64,000 nt of DNA from Chitinophagaceae bacterium (GTDB taxonomy: Bacteria; Bacteroidota; Bacteroidia; Chitinophagales; Chitinophagaceae), in NCBI GenBank assembly GCA_947446645.1, contig CANFHA010000007.1, forward strand, positions 186,001 through 250,000, read 5' to 3'. The notes below the pieces were generated by a model. That model did not search any database, had not been told where the DNA came from, and saw only the letters and a program-made list of their open reading frames with translations. The translations under genes and the position numbers were made by a program. Positions within the stretch are counted from its first letter, which is position 1, and each line of letters starts with the position of its first letter. Positions 39,018 to 46,896 of this stretch are shown here, piece after piece.

Positions 39018-40070
39018 CTACTTCGGCCGGTACCGCGATTCCTCCAGGAATTTCATGCCATCTATCGGTTCAAACATCAGTTCGGCCAGTGCCTTTTTAG
39101 GATGCTGCGACATGTAGGCGCATACCATTTTATAACCGAGCCAAGTACCAATATTGCCTGGTGATTTACGCACCGTATCCGTCACTGATTCCAGCCCGCG
39201 GGCAAATGGCCCATCATTGATGAAAGGTTGTATATCGTGCAGCTGCTTGTCATAGAGCAGGTTTTCATGTACAAAAAAGTTGAAGATAAGCCCCTCATTC
39301 TTATTGCACCATTCCACCTGCCGGGTTGCGAACCCAAAAAGTACAGTATCAGATTTATGCGGCATCACTTTGTGCAGAAAATATTGTTCTTTACCGCGCT
39401 GTATCATCAGGTTTAGCAAATCCCTGTCTTCAGTAACAAAAGGATGCATACTCTTATAAATATTACTAAAAAATGCAACCGGTATGTATGACGAGCGCAC
39501 GTGCGTAAGCATATAGTCAGGCACACCTATGTATTGGTGATACGGAAAATTATCCCCGAGGAACATATCCAGATCCACACAGCTCGTTGTCTTATCCAGC
39601 GAAAACACGGGCCAGTTGCTCAGCCCCAGGTTCTGATAAATAACTTTGGGCACAGTATAATCAGGCATGTAGTATTTCATATACCTGAAGCCGTCTGTAA
39701 GCTCAGCATCAACACTTTTGGTATCAGGATAATGAGCCATAATACTGTCCTCCAGCGCCTTGTAGTCCTTAAAAGTAAGAAACGGCAACAGCCCCTCCCT
39801 TATTCCCTTTACGGTATCGTTGTAGTTGCCATGTATGCCATAGGCCATAGCCGTATCCAGGAAGTAGTTAAGAAAATCCGGGTACTTCCCCAGTAACTGG
39901 CGCAAGCCGTCACCGATATGGTTCGTATCTATTGCATACAGGTCCTTATCAAACCTCCTGGTCTCCAGCGACACCTTTATCTTCGATACATCAGGGATAT
40001 TTTCCTCAGAAGGGCCACAGCCGGCAGCAAATAAAGACAGAGAAAATAAAACGATCAGTATGTAACGCAT
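39018..40070 (-). CDS. gldB: Gliding motility lipoprotein GldB-like
   Basis: A 350-residue lipoprotein: hydrophobic MRYILIVLFSLSLFAAGC with a lipobox-like AAGC. Family features are IPDVSKIKVSLETRRFDKDLYAID right after the lipid anchor, LDMFLGDNFPYHQYIG, and the C-terminal GPFARGL ... GTWLGYKMVCAYM. In Flavobacterium johnsoniae, GldB is needed for gliding, and GldB homologues are common across Bacteroidota, including non-gliders. It could connect to the T9SS proteins in this window, since gliding and T9SS genes are linked, but no other gld gene is present here. A -7 box lies just upstream (40089-40096). Confidence 0.82.
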   Translation of the reverse strand: MRYILIVLFSLSLFAAGCGPSEENIPDVSKIKVSLETRRFDKDLYAIDTNHIGDGLRQLLGKYPDFLNYFLDTAMAYGIHGNYNDTVKGIREGLLPFLTFKDYKALEDSIMAHYPDTKSVDAELTDGFRYMKYYMPDYTVPKVIYQNLGLSNWPVFSLDKTTSCVDLDMFLGDNFPYHQYIGVPDYMLTHVRSSYIPVAFFSNIYKSMHPFVTEDRDLLNLMIQRGKEQYFLHKVMPHKSDTVLFGFATRQVEWCNKNEGLIFNFFVHENLLYDKQLHDIQPFINDGPFARGLESVTDTVRKSPGNIGTWLGYKMVCAYMSQHPKKALAELMFEPIDGMKFLEESRYRPK

Positions 40071-40088
40071 TGTGTGAGTTTAGACGTA

Positions 40089-40096
40089 CAAAAATA
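40089..40096 (-). promoter_or_regulatory. -7 promoter box of gldB
   Basis: TATTTTTG on the minus strand, 19 bp before the ATG; a TTTG lies 13 bp further upstream, closer than the usual 19. Confidence 0.45.
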
Positions 40097-40315
40097 GCTG
40101 GATTAATTGCAAATTCATTATTAAAACTTCGCCTATCCAGCATCTATAATTGTTATCCATTTCCACTATCGTAAAAGTCACGCAACATCTCCCGCCATTT
40201 TCAAAGCTTTTGTTAGGTGTGATGACGAGAGTAAGGCAAATGTCTATCTTGCCCTGCTACCACAATGAAGGAGAACTGAAGTCCTGCATCTAACCTTTCA
40301 GTAGCCTTCCAACTT

Positions 40316-40349
40316 TTGCTATTCTTTAATATATAGCTTGATACCTTTG
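40316..40349 (+). promoter_or_regulatory. Probable promoter of the DUF1311 gene
   Basis: TTG (40316-40318), 23-bp spacer, TACCTTTG (40342-40349). The -7 box ends only 5 bp before the ATG at 40355, so the transcript would be nearly leaderless, or the start lies further in. Confidence 0.5.
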
Positions 40350-40354
40350 TCGTA

Positions 40355-40813
40355 ATGAAATCGAGAAAAGATATCTTCATCGCAGTTTGCACGCTACTGG
40401 CTGTGTTCTTTACATTATCTGCTACCGCCCAAACAGAAAAAGATGACCCTATAGATGTCACTTATCATAGCTGTGTTGCAAAGGATTCGTCGGTCGGAAA
40501 CATTGAGGCATGCGCGTTTGTAGCATATGGCAAGTGGAATAAGGAAATGGAAAATGCGGCCAACAAACTAACCAAAGAGTTTAAAAAGCCCAACGAGAAG
40601 GCAGCATTTAAGCAATCTCAGCTAGCATGGAAGGCCTACCGCGATGCTGAATTCAAGTCTTACGACAACATGTTCAACTGTCCGGGCGGGAAGTATTGCC
40701 TGCTGCGTCAAAATGGGAGAATAGATGTGGTGAGAACACGCACCCAGCAGCTCAGGGCTTATATAGAGTCTTTAAAGGTAGCCAGAGGGCGCGCCGTGAA
40801 AGACAAAAAGTAA
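40355..40813 (+). CDS. DUF1311 (LprI-like) periplasmic protein
   Basis: A 152-residue protein with a signal peptide (hydrophobic AVCTLLAVFFTLSATAQ). The DUF1311 pattern is visible: paired cysteines (YHSC, EAC), then FKQSQLAWKAYRDAEFKSY and C-PGGKYCLLRQNGR. Family knowledge: the domain includes the LprI lysozyme inhibitor of mycobacteria; most members are uncharacterised. Four cysteines suggest two disulfides in the periplasm. The next gene on the same strand starts 36 bp downstream. Confidence 0.78.
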   Translation: MKSRKDIFIAVCTLLAVFFTLSATAQTEKDDPIDVTYHSCVAKDSSVGNIEACAFVAYGKWNKEMENAANKLTKEFKKPNEKAAFKQSQLAWKAYRDAEFKSYDNMFNCPGGKYCLLRQNGRIDVVRTRTQQLRAYIESLKVARGRAVKDKK

Positions 40814-40849
40814 TAAATGGCCTATCTTTAAGTACTAAATATACCACTA

Positions 40850-42061
40850 TTGTCCCGCTCCTACGCCGATATGCCACTACATTATGGCCAGGTTCCTGCC
40901 TGGCTCTACCAGCGCATGAGCAAACTCGGCGTAGCAATAGTGGAGGCCATTGTTCTGGAATATGGCCGTGGCGCATTGTTGCAAAAGCTCAGTGATCCAT
41001 TTTGGTTCCAGTCGCTGGGCTGTGTGCTTGGTATGGACTGGCATTCGTCCGGCATCACTACCTCAGTAATGGGTGCGCTGAAAAGGTCTGTTAATGAACG
41101 GTCGAAAGAACTTGGCATATACATTTGTGGTGGCAAAGGAAAATTTTCACGGGAAACACCCAATGAGCTACTACGTATTGCTGGGCAAACCGGGCTTAAC
41201 GGGGACCTGCTTGTACGCAGCAGCAAACTATCGGCAAAGGTGGATAATACCGCAATTCAGGATGGTTACCAGCTGTACCTGCACTCCTTTGTACTTAGCA
41301 GTGATGGCGACTGGTCTGTGATCCAACAAGGCATGAATAATGCAAATGGAATGGCCCGCCGCTATCACTGGCACTCACCCACCCTTTCTTCTTTTGTAGA
41401 AGAACCGCACACATTTATCTATGGCCAAACTCAAGGCCAGATCCTCAACATTACTGACAAACTTGCAGCCACCAGCCGTGCCGGCATACTGGATTTAGCC
41501 CATGAAAACCCAGAAAAGCTGCTACCGGAAATCCGGAAACTGGTAATGCCATCCCACCACGATTTAAAATCTAAGGACGTGGATATCAAGCGACTGGGAA
41601 GTATACTCGCAGTGGCATACGAGAAAGAAAACCTGGATATGGAGTCTCTGTTGCTATTGGAAGGTCTTGGGCCACGAACCCTGCAGTCGCTGGTGTTGGT
41701 AAGTGAGGTGATACATGGCACCCCTTCCAGATTTGACGACCCTGCAAGATTCTCATTTGCCCACGGCGGTAAAGACGGTCACCCCTTCCCTGTGCCGACA
41801 CACGTTTATGATGAGACAATACAGGTGCTGGACAATGCAGTGCGCCGTGCTAAACTGGGCGTAAACGACAAGAACGAAGCGATAAAGAATCTCTCAAAAG
41901 CAGCCCAACGGCTAGAGGATAGTTTTATACCCAACAATAACTTTGAACAGCTCATAGAGCGGGAACGAAACGATTCCTGGAAGTACGGTGGCAGGACTGT
42001 ATTTGGCAAGTCTAACCCACCGAAAGGGCCGGAAGGCAGTTCGCAGATTGAGTTGTTTTAA
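40850..42061 (+). CDS. DUF763 domain-containing protein
   Basis: A 403-residue cytoplasmic protein. YADMPLHYGQVPAWLYQRMSKLG matches the DUF763 start, and MDWHSSGITTSV, GKGKFSRETP and a helix-hairpin-like LLLLEGLGPRTLQSLVLVSEV follow. Function is unknown; the family is scattered among thermophiles, archaea and Bacteroidota. The helix-hairpin segment hints at nucleic acid contact (inference). The start is a TTG (40850), because family conservation begins right there; an in-frame ATG lies at 40871. An in-frame stop upstream at 40829 limits other choices. Its stop is one base from the reverse-strand MGMT stop. Confidence 0.8.
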   Translation: MSRSYADMPLHYGQVPAWLYQRMSKLGVAIVEAIVLEYGRGALLQKLSDPFWFQSLGCVLGMDWHSSGITTSVMGALKRSVNERSKELGIYICGGKGKFSRETPNELLRIAGQTGLNGDLLVRSSKLSAKVDNTAIQDGYQLYLHSFVLSSDGDWSVIQQGMNNANGMARRYHWHSPTLSSFVEEPHTFIYGQTQGQILNITDKLAATSRAGILDLAHENPEKLLPEIRKLVMPSHHDLKSKDVDIKRLGSILAVAYEKENLDMESLLLLEGLGPRTLQSLVLVSEVIHGTPSRFDDPARFSFAHGGKDGHPFPVPTHVYDETIQVLDNAVRRAKLGVNDKNEAIKNLSKAAQRLEDSFIPNNNFEQLIERERNDSWKYGGRTVFGKSNPPKGPEGSSQIELF

Positions 42062-42062
42062 A

Positions 42063-42596
42063 TTATACAAACAACTCTCCCTGTCCCGTCTTGCCCGAAT
42101 GTTTACGCTCATGCTCCAGCAACCACTTCTTTCGCTGAAGGCCGCCGCCGTAGCCGGTAAGGCTACCGTTGGTCCCTATCACTCTGTGACAGGGAATAAT
42201 GATGGCAATACCATTATCTCCATTTGCGCTGGCTACTGCCCTTATCGCCTTTTCATTGCCCAGGAATATCGATTGTTGTTTGTAGGATCGGGTTTCGGCA
42301 TATGGTATTTGCAGCAATCCTTCCCATACGCTTTTCTGAAAAGGTGTACCTATAAGGTGCAGTGGCAGGTCAAACTGCTGCCGGGTGCCGAGGAAATATT
42401 CATGTATCTGCTGCTCCAGTAAGCCGAAATATCGATGGTCACCGTCTTCTATCTTCGTGCCGCCAAGTGTTTCTATACGGCTAACTATATTATCTATGCT
42501 CTTGCGATATTGAAAGTCAAACAGGCAAATACCCTCATCGCTGGCAGCAATGCGCATTTTACCGACGGGTGTATCTATATACTTCTGGAAGATCAT
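42063..42596 (-). CDS. Methylated-DNA-protein-cysteine methyltransferase
   Basis: A 177-residue repair protein that takes the methyl group from O6-methylguanine onto its own cysteine. The active-site IPCHRVI has Cys about 136. TPFQKSVWEGLLQIPYAETRSY and GNEKAIRAVASANGDN form the helix-turn-helix DNA-binding and Asn-hinge region, and the C-terminal GYGGGLQRKKWLLEHE is typical. Length fits the Ogt/MGMT class without an Ada N-terminal domain. It may be co-transcribed with the upstream plsX-hydrolase operon (30 bp gap to the hydrolase stop). Confidence 0.95.
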   Translation of the reverse strand: MIFQKYIDTPVGKMRIAASDEGICLFDFQYRKSIDNIVSRIETLGGTKIEDGDHRYFGLLEQQIHEYFLGTRQQFDLPLHLIGTPFQKSVWEGLLQIPYAETRSYKQQSIFLGNEKAIRAVASANGDNGIAIIIPCHRVIGTNGSLTGYGGGLQRKKWLLEHERKHSGKTGQGELFV

Positions 42597-42626
42597 GGCA
42601 ACAAAATGACTACTGTAAATTAGCCA

Positions 42627-43268
42627 CTAAGAAAGACAGTCAGAAATAATTTTACTCACTTCTGCAGCCTGGTTGTAGATCATGATATGGGTGCCACCTT
42701 TTATCCAGTGATCGGCACGCACATTGAGAGAAGGAATTACAAGGTCGGCAGTGCCGTGGAGCTGTGTAATATTAGTAGGATAGCTCTTATTGTTCCAATG
42801 CACTATTGCCTTCAAGGCCCATTTTATAAAGCCCGGCGCGCTTGCTTTCATCATAGCCGTAAGCAGTTCCCTGTCTTCATCACTCTTGGCACCTATGAAC
42901 CTGCTGTTAAGAAAACCAGGATTGCTAAATACAGCATCGGGCGTCATACTCAATAGGAACCCTGCACTAGGAAGCCTGCCAATACGTGGAAGCTGAGAGG
43001 TGGATTTGGCACTGGAAACAAGAAATATTCTATTTGTAGGCCGGATCTTACCGATCTCTACGGCCAACATACCGCCAAAAGACAAACCAAGAAGAATAGG
43101 ATTTTCATCCGGAATCTGCTCTGAAATCTTTTTAGCATAAGACCTGATATCATCGCTACTCTCAAACGGAGGCCAGGGAACAGGAACAAGTTCGTGACCT
43201 GCGATCTTAAGTTTCCCGAAGATCCGCTCATCGGCCCCTACGCCACTTATGCAGTAAATATGGGCCAT
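42627..43268 (-). CDS. Alpha/beta hydrolase
   Basis: A 213-residue cytoplasmic protein with nucleophile elbow GLSFGG (Ser about 63), acid Asp about 175 in HGTADLVIP and His about 194 in GGTHIMI. The lid region is short. Substrate is unknown; possibly a thioesterase or esterase. Its ATG immediately follows the plsX stop with no gap, so it is translationally coupled to plsX. In most bacteria that place belongs to fabH. Confidence 0.85.
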   Translation of the reverse strand: MAHIYCISGVGADERIFGKLKIAGHELVPVPWPPFESSDDIRSYAKKISEQIPDENPILLGLSFGGMLAVEIGKIRPTNRIFLVSSAKSTSQLPRIGRLPSAGFLLSMTPDAVFSNPGFLNSRFIGAKSDEDRELLTAMMKASAPGFIKWALKAIVHWNNKSYPTNITQLHGTADLVIPSLNVRADHWIKGGTHIMIYNQAAEVSKIISDCLS

Positions 43269-44225
43269 CTATGCTACCGGCTGTTTGAAATGCTCTTTAA
43301 AAATATCGATAAGACCAGTGCTGACAATACCAGCAGCCGCGTCTATCATATTCCTGAATGCATAGGCATGAGCAATACCATGGCTGATAATAACCGGGCT
43401 GTTAATACCGAGTATAGGTGTACCTCCGTGTTTCTCGAAATTGAAGTTATCAAGGAACGGGTCGTTAAATCCTTTCTGAGTTTTGAAAATGTCGTAGATG
43501 GATTCTGCCATTTTAAGCATCACATTACCCACAAAACCTTCGCAGATGAGCACATCGGCCTTGCTGAAGAATACATCGCGCCCTTCCACATTGCCAACGA
43601 AATTGATATCCGGCACTGCTTTAAGCAATGGATAAGTAGCCTGGCAAAGCAAATTGCCCTTACCTTCTTCCTCACCCAGGTTAAGCAAGCCCACACGTGG
43701 CTTTTCTACACCCAGTACATACTGTGCATAAAGTGAGCCCATTTCTGCAAACTGAACAAGGTGTTCTGGTTTACAGTCGGCATTTATACCAGAGTCGAGC
43801 AGGAAATTATACTTACCATCTGTCCTAGGGATAGGCGTAGCAATGGTGGGCCTAAGGATGCCTTCTATTGCTTTTACCGTATACATAGCGCCAACCATCA
43901 TAGCACCGGTATTACCTGCGCTGATGAAAGCATCTATCTTAGATTTATGCAGCATGCCAAAACCTACTGCAATGCTTGAGTTAGGTTTCTCTTTCAGCGC
44001 CTTTGTGGGGTGCTCATGCATACCAATTACCTCAGACGCCTCTACAAACGTGAAGCGGTGATGATAACTGTCTAACAGCGAAAGATACGGTGCAGCAGCA
44101 TTGGCATCTCCAATCAGGAACAAGTGCACAGACGAATCAGGCACTTGCTCAAAATAAGATTGTACTCCTTTAATGGGTTCCGCAGGGGCATAATCACCCC
44201 CCATGATGTCAAGCCCTATCTTCAT
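43269..44225 (-). CDS. plsX: Phosphate acyltransferase PlsX
   Basis: A 318-residue enzyme that makes acyl-phosphate from acyl-ACP for phospholipid synthesis. It begins MKIGLDIMGGDYAPAEPIKG and carries FISAGNTGAMM, NLGEEEGKGN and VCEGFVGNVMLKMAE-type motifs (here LICEGFVGNVML). It lies 17 bp downstream of rpmF in the classic DUF177-rpmF-plsX order, directly followed by an alpha/beta hydrolase. Confidence 0.97.
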   Translation of the reverse strand: MKIGLDIMGGDYAPAEPIKGVQSYFEQVPDSSVHLFLIGDANAAAPYLSLLDSYHHRFTFVEASEVIGMHEHPTKALKEKPNSSIAVGFGMLHKSKIDAFISAGNTGAMMVGAMYTVKAIEGILRPTIATPIPRTDGKYNFLLDSGINADCKPEHLVQFAEMGSLYAQYVLGVEKPRVGLLNLGEEEGKGNLLCQATYPLLKAVPDINFVGNVEGRDVFFSKADVLICEGFVGNVMLKMAESIYDIFKTQKGFNDPFLDNFNFEKHGGTPILGINSPVIISHGIAHAYAFRNMIDAAAGIVSTGLIDIFKEHFKQPVA

Positions 44226-44242
44226 TAACTGAAAATAATATG

Positions 44243-44455
44243 TTATTGATTGGTTTCACCCTCAGTAGCTGCTGGAGCTTTGTCGATCACTACTTTGCCG
44301 CGATAGTAGAGTTTTCCTTCTACCCAATGGGCACGGTGACGCAGATGGCTTTCGCCCGTTACGCTGTCAATGCTCCATGTTTCCGCTTGTGCCTTGTAGT
44401 GCGTACGACGCTTTGCGCCTCTCTGTTGTGAGTGTCGTCTTTTAGGATTAGGCAT
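44243..44455 (-). CDS. rpmF: 50S ribosomal protein L32
   Basis: A 70-residue protein starting [20 protein letters not shown], the conserved L32 N-terminus. The C-terminal part is longer than in E. coli and acidic at the end, as is common in Bacteroidota. The zinc-ribbon cysteines are absent. It sits between the DUF177 gene (59 bp upstream) and plsX. Confidence 0.97.
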   Translation of the reverse strand: MPNPKRRHSQQRGAKRRTHYKAQAETWSIDSVTGESHLRHRAHWVEGKLYYRGKVVIDKAPAATEGETNQ

Positions 44456-44514
44456 TTTACTTTATTTATTGATTTAAAAATTGATTACTAAATTACTGTT
44501 TTCTTACTTCACTG

Positions 44515-45093
44515 TTACTTCTTACTCTTATTACTTTTTGGTTTGGGCTGTTCACTTTCTAAACCTTTAAGTGATTCGAGCCCTTTCCACAAGGTACTTT
44601 TTGTTTCTTCTGCCGACTCGGAAAGCTGATCCAGCAAATTCAGTGCCTGCGGGTTGCAGCCTGAGCTTACATCCTCCTTATCGGGGTGAATGTGCTGTAA
44701 TGGCACGCTAAGCAGGATGAACTCATATAGCCAGTTAGCAATGTCTATTACTGTTTCGCTGCGCGGGATGAAAACCACATCGTCCTCATCTTCTATTGTC
44801 CCGCTTTCATCGCCGGTAAGTTTTATAACCAGGTTAAATTCGTCCCAGAGGCGAAGCTTAAAATCATCTCCACACCTGTCGCAAGGAACCGTTACAAAAC
44901 CATCTACATCGAAATGGCACATGAAAAAACTCTCATGCTTGTCAAAGATCAAAGTTACCCGCGCATCCCAGTTACTGAAGCTTTCATCAGACTCCCGCTC
45001 TTCCATGAAACGATCATCTATATCGTACACGTAGGTGTGGGGTCCGGGCTTTAGTCCCTGCCAGGCTATTTCAAATTCCCGGGTATGCTTCAT
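44515..45093 (-). CDS. yceD: DUF177 (YceD-family) protein
   Basis: A 192-residue protein with the family CDRC motif (VTVPCDRCGDDF), an acidic middle (DESGTIEDEDD) and a lysine-rich tail. In bacteria and plastids the family has been linked to 23S rRNA processing or accumulation. It is first in the yceD-rpmF-plsX operon, consistent with coupling ribosome and membrane synthesis. A promoter is at 45191-45223, giving a leader of about 90 nt that holds a 7-bp tandem repeat. Confidence 0.88.
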   Translation of the reverse strand: MKHTREFEIAWQGLKPGPHTYVYDIDDRFMEERESDESFSNWDARVTLIFDKHESFFMCHFDVDGFVTVPCDRCGDDFKLRLWDEFNLVIKLTGDESGTIEDEDDVVFIPRSETVIDIANWLYEFILLSVPLQHIHPDKEDVSSGCNPQALNLLDQLSESAEETKSTLWKGLESLKGLESEQPKPKSNKSKK

Positions 45094-45095
45094 TT

Positions 45096-45130
45096 CAGTT
45101 CACAGTTTGCAGTTTATAGTTTTCAGCTTA
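45096..45130. repeat. Degenerate 7-bp tandem repeat in the yceD leader
   Basis: Five consecutive heptamers, CAGTTCA, CAGTTTG, CAGTTTA, TAGTTTT, CAGCTTA, precede the yceD start. They sit in the predicted 5' leader on the minus strand. Function unknown. Confidence 0.55.
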
Positions 45131-45190
45131 CAATTGCGGTATAATTGCTTACTGCCAACTGCTACTGCTAACTATTTTCAAAACGGGTTG

Positions 45191-45223
45191 CAAAGGTAGC
45201 AAAAAAAATGTTGATTACATCAA
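45191..45223 (-). promoter_or_regulatory. Promoter of the yceD-rpmF-plsX operon
   Basis: On the minus strand TTG (45221-45223), 22-bp spacer, TACCTTTG (45191-45198). The -7 box matches the consensus exactly; the spacer is slightly long. The TTG overlaps the 3' end of the DUF58 gene. Confidence 0.6.
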
Positions 45224-46117
45224 TTTATTTCGCTTTAGTAAAAAAGCATGTAACACTTCTTCCACAGGCTTTGAAAGGTCTACCGGCACCCTGTCTATCT
45301 GGTACTGGTGACAGCGATTCTCTATCATTTCCTGAAAATTACGCATTTTAGTAATATACTGGTCTTTAATCTGCTGAGGCTGAAGTTTCACACGGTCGCC
45401 GGTCTCCATATCCACAAATTCATATGGCCTGTTTTCAAATTCAAAATCGAGCTCCTGCGCTCCATCTACAATATGAAAAAGAATTACCTCATGCTTGTTG
45501 TAGCGCAGGTGCTGCATAGCTGCAAAAACATCTTCCAGGTTTTCAGCGTCGTCCATCATATCGCTGAAAATAACTATAAGCGAACGCTTGTGCATTTGTT
45601 CTGCAATAAGGTGCAATGCTTTTGCAGCGTTGGTCACTTTATTGTCGGTAGTAATATCCATGGTACGCTGCAGCTCATTCATCAGCATGCGAAAATGGCT
45701 GTTGGCAGACCGGCAATCTGACAGATAATTCACCTTTTCATCGAACAATGCAAGTGAGGCAGCATCCAATTGCCTTTTCAACAGCTGCACCAGGCTGGCT
45801 GCGGCCACACACGAAAACTGGAGCTTATTCACCTTTTTTGTATCTCGCGGAAACTGCATGGAGGACGACGTATCAATGACCAGGCAACAGCGCAGGTTGG
45901 TTTCCTCTTCAAATCTCTTAAGGAACAACCGGTCAGTGCGGCCATACACACGCCAGTCTATATGGCGCATAGGGTCGCCCGGATTGTACAAGCGATGTTC
46001 GGCAAACTCTACCGAAAAACCGTGAAAAGGGCTTTTGTGCAATCCAAGTATAAAACCCTCTACTACTTGCCGGGCAAGCAGCTCTAAATTATCTATAAGT
46101 GGCTGCTGAAGGACCAT
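45215..46117 (-). CDS. DUF58 protein with VWA-like domain
   Basis: A 300-residue cytoplasmic protein. GFSVEFAEHRLYNPGDPMRHIDWRVYGRTDRLFLKRFEEE is the DUF58 signature (family: YxxGDxxRxIDWxxxAR). A von Willebrand-like metal site DTSSSM follows. No membrane segments are seen. Family knowledge: DUF58 proteins usually pair with a MoxR AAA+ ATPase and a VWA/BatA cluster; none is in this window, so the partner is elsewhere or lost. Transcription reads toward yceD, but that operon has its own promoter. Confidence 0.9.
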   Translation of the reverse strand: MVLQQPLIDNLELLARQVVEGFILGLHKSPFHGFSVEFAEHRLYNPGDPMRHIDWRVYGRTDRLFLKRFEEETNLRCCLVIDTSSSMQFPRDTKKVNKLQFSCVAAASLVQLLKRQLDAASLALFDEKVNYLSDCRSANSHFRMLMNELQRTMDITTDNKVTNAAKALHLIAEQMHKRSLIVIFSDMMDDAENLEDVFAAMQHLRYNKHEVILFHIVDGAQELDFEFENRPYEFVDMETGDRVKLQPQQIKDQYITKMRNFQEMIENRCHQYQIDRVPVDLSKPVEEVLHAFLLKRNKLM

Positions 46118-46160
46118 CTGTTCTATTTACTTGCAATTTAGTTTAAAAGACCCGTAAGTT

Positions 46161-46181
46161 GTGAGTCGTGAGTCGCAAGTC
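46161..46181. repeat. Short 7-bp tandem repeat upstream of the DUF58 gene
   Basis: GTGAGTC, GTGAGTC and GCAAGTC run in tandem in the intergenic region between the divergent DUF58 and ferritin genes. Same 7-bp period as the repeat in the yceD leader. Confidence 0.5.
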
Positions 46182-46332
46182 TGCGAGATTCTAGTTAAGT
46201 TTTTCTAAATCCAGGTAGTTTCATTACGCGGCAAAACCATACTCTTCCTTTGTTCCATATTTAATCAAAGCGCAGCAATAGATATTTTCCCGGTTTGTTG
46301 CTGATGGTATAGTTTTTATACATGCTTTAAAT

Positions 46333-46884
46333 ATGGATACCAACAGACTTTCAAAAACTATAGAGGCTGCGCTAAATGCGCAAATGACCCGCGAAGCTCA
46401 TGCATCCCAGATATATCTTTCTTACGCCTGCTGGGCCGATAAGAAAGGATATGGAGGGATAGCCAACTTCCTTTTCAGGCATGCAGAGGAAGAGCGCAAC
46501 CATATGATGAAGATAGTGCAGTACATTCTGCAACGCTCCGGCACCGTGAAGGTGGTGGCTATACCCGCCCCTGACAGTGATCCTACTAATGTAAATGACT
46601 GCTTTGAAAAAGTGTTTAAATCTGAAATTGAAAACACCGCCGAAATATACAAGGTAGTGAACCTGAGCCATGACGAAAGAGACTGGGCTACCTGGAATTT
46701 CATGCAGTGGTTTGTGAAAGAACAGATAGAAGAAGAAGCCCTGGCACTGAAACTACTGGCAAAAATTGAAATAGCCGGGGGCAAAGGAGCAAGTGGCGAC
46801 GCCCTCTACAATCTTGATCGGGACCTTGGCGTCACCCCTGACGAAGAAAAATCTGCAGAGGATGCTACCGCGGCCAATCCATAA
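46333..46884 (+). CDS. Ferritin (iron storage)
   Basis: A 183-residue non-haem ferritin. The ferroxidase ligands are visible: Glu about 21 (MTREAHASQIYLS), Glu about 54 and His about 57 (HAEEERNHMMKI) on the first helix pair, and the later helix motif FVKEQIEEEALALKLL with Glu. The spacing matches bacterial FtnA. The protein stores iron as ferrihydrite and gives protection against free Fe(II). It ends with an acidic tail (EEKSAEDATAANP). It is divergent from the DUF58 gene and convergent with the AlgX-like gene (12 bp). Confidence 0.93.
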   Translation: MDTNRLSKTIEAALNAQMTREAHASQIYLSYACWADKKGYGGIANFLFRHAEEERNHMMKIVQYILQRSGTVKVVAIPAPDSDPTNVNDCFEKVFKSEIENTAEIYKVVNLSHDERDWATWNFMQWFVKEQIEEEALALKLLAKIEIAGGKGASGDALYNLDRDLGVTPDEEKSAEDATAANP

Positions 46885-46896
46885 TTAATTATTCCG

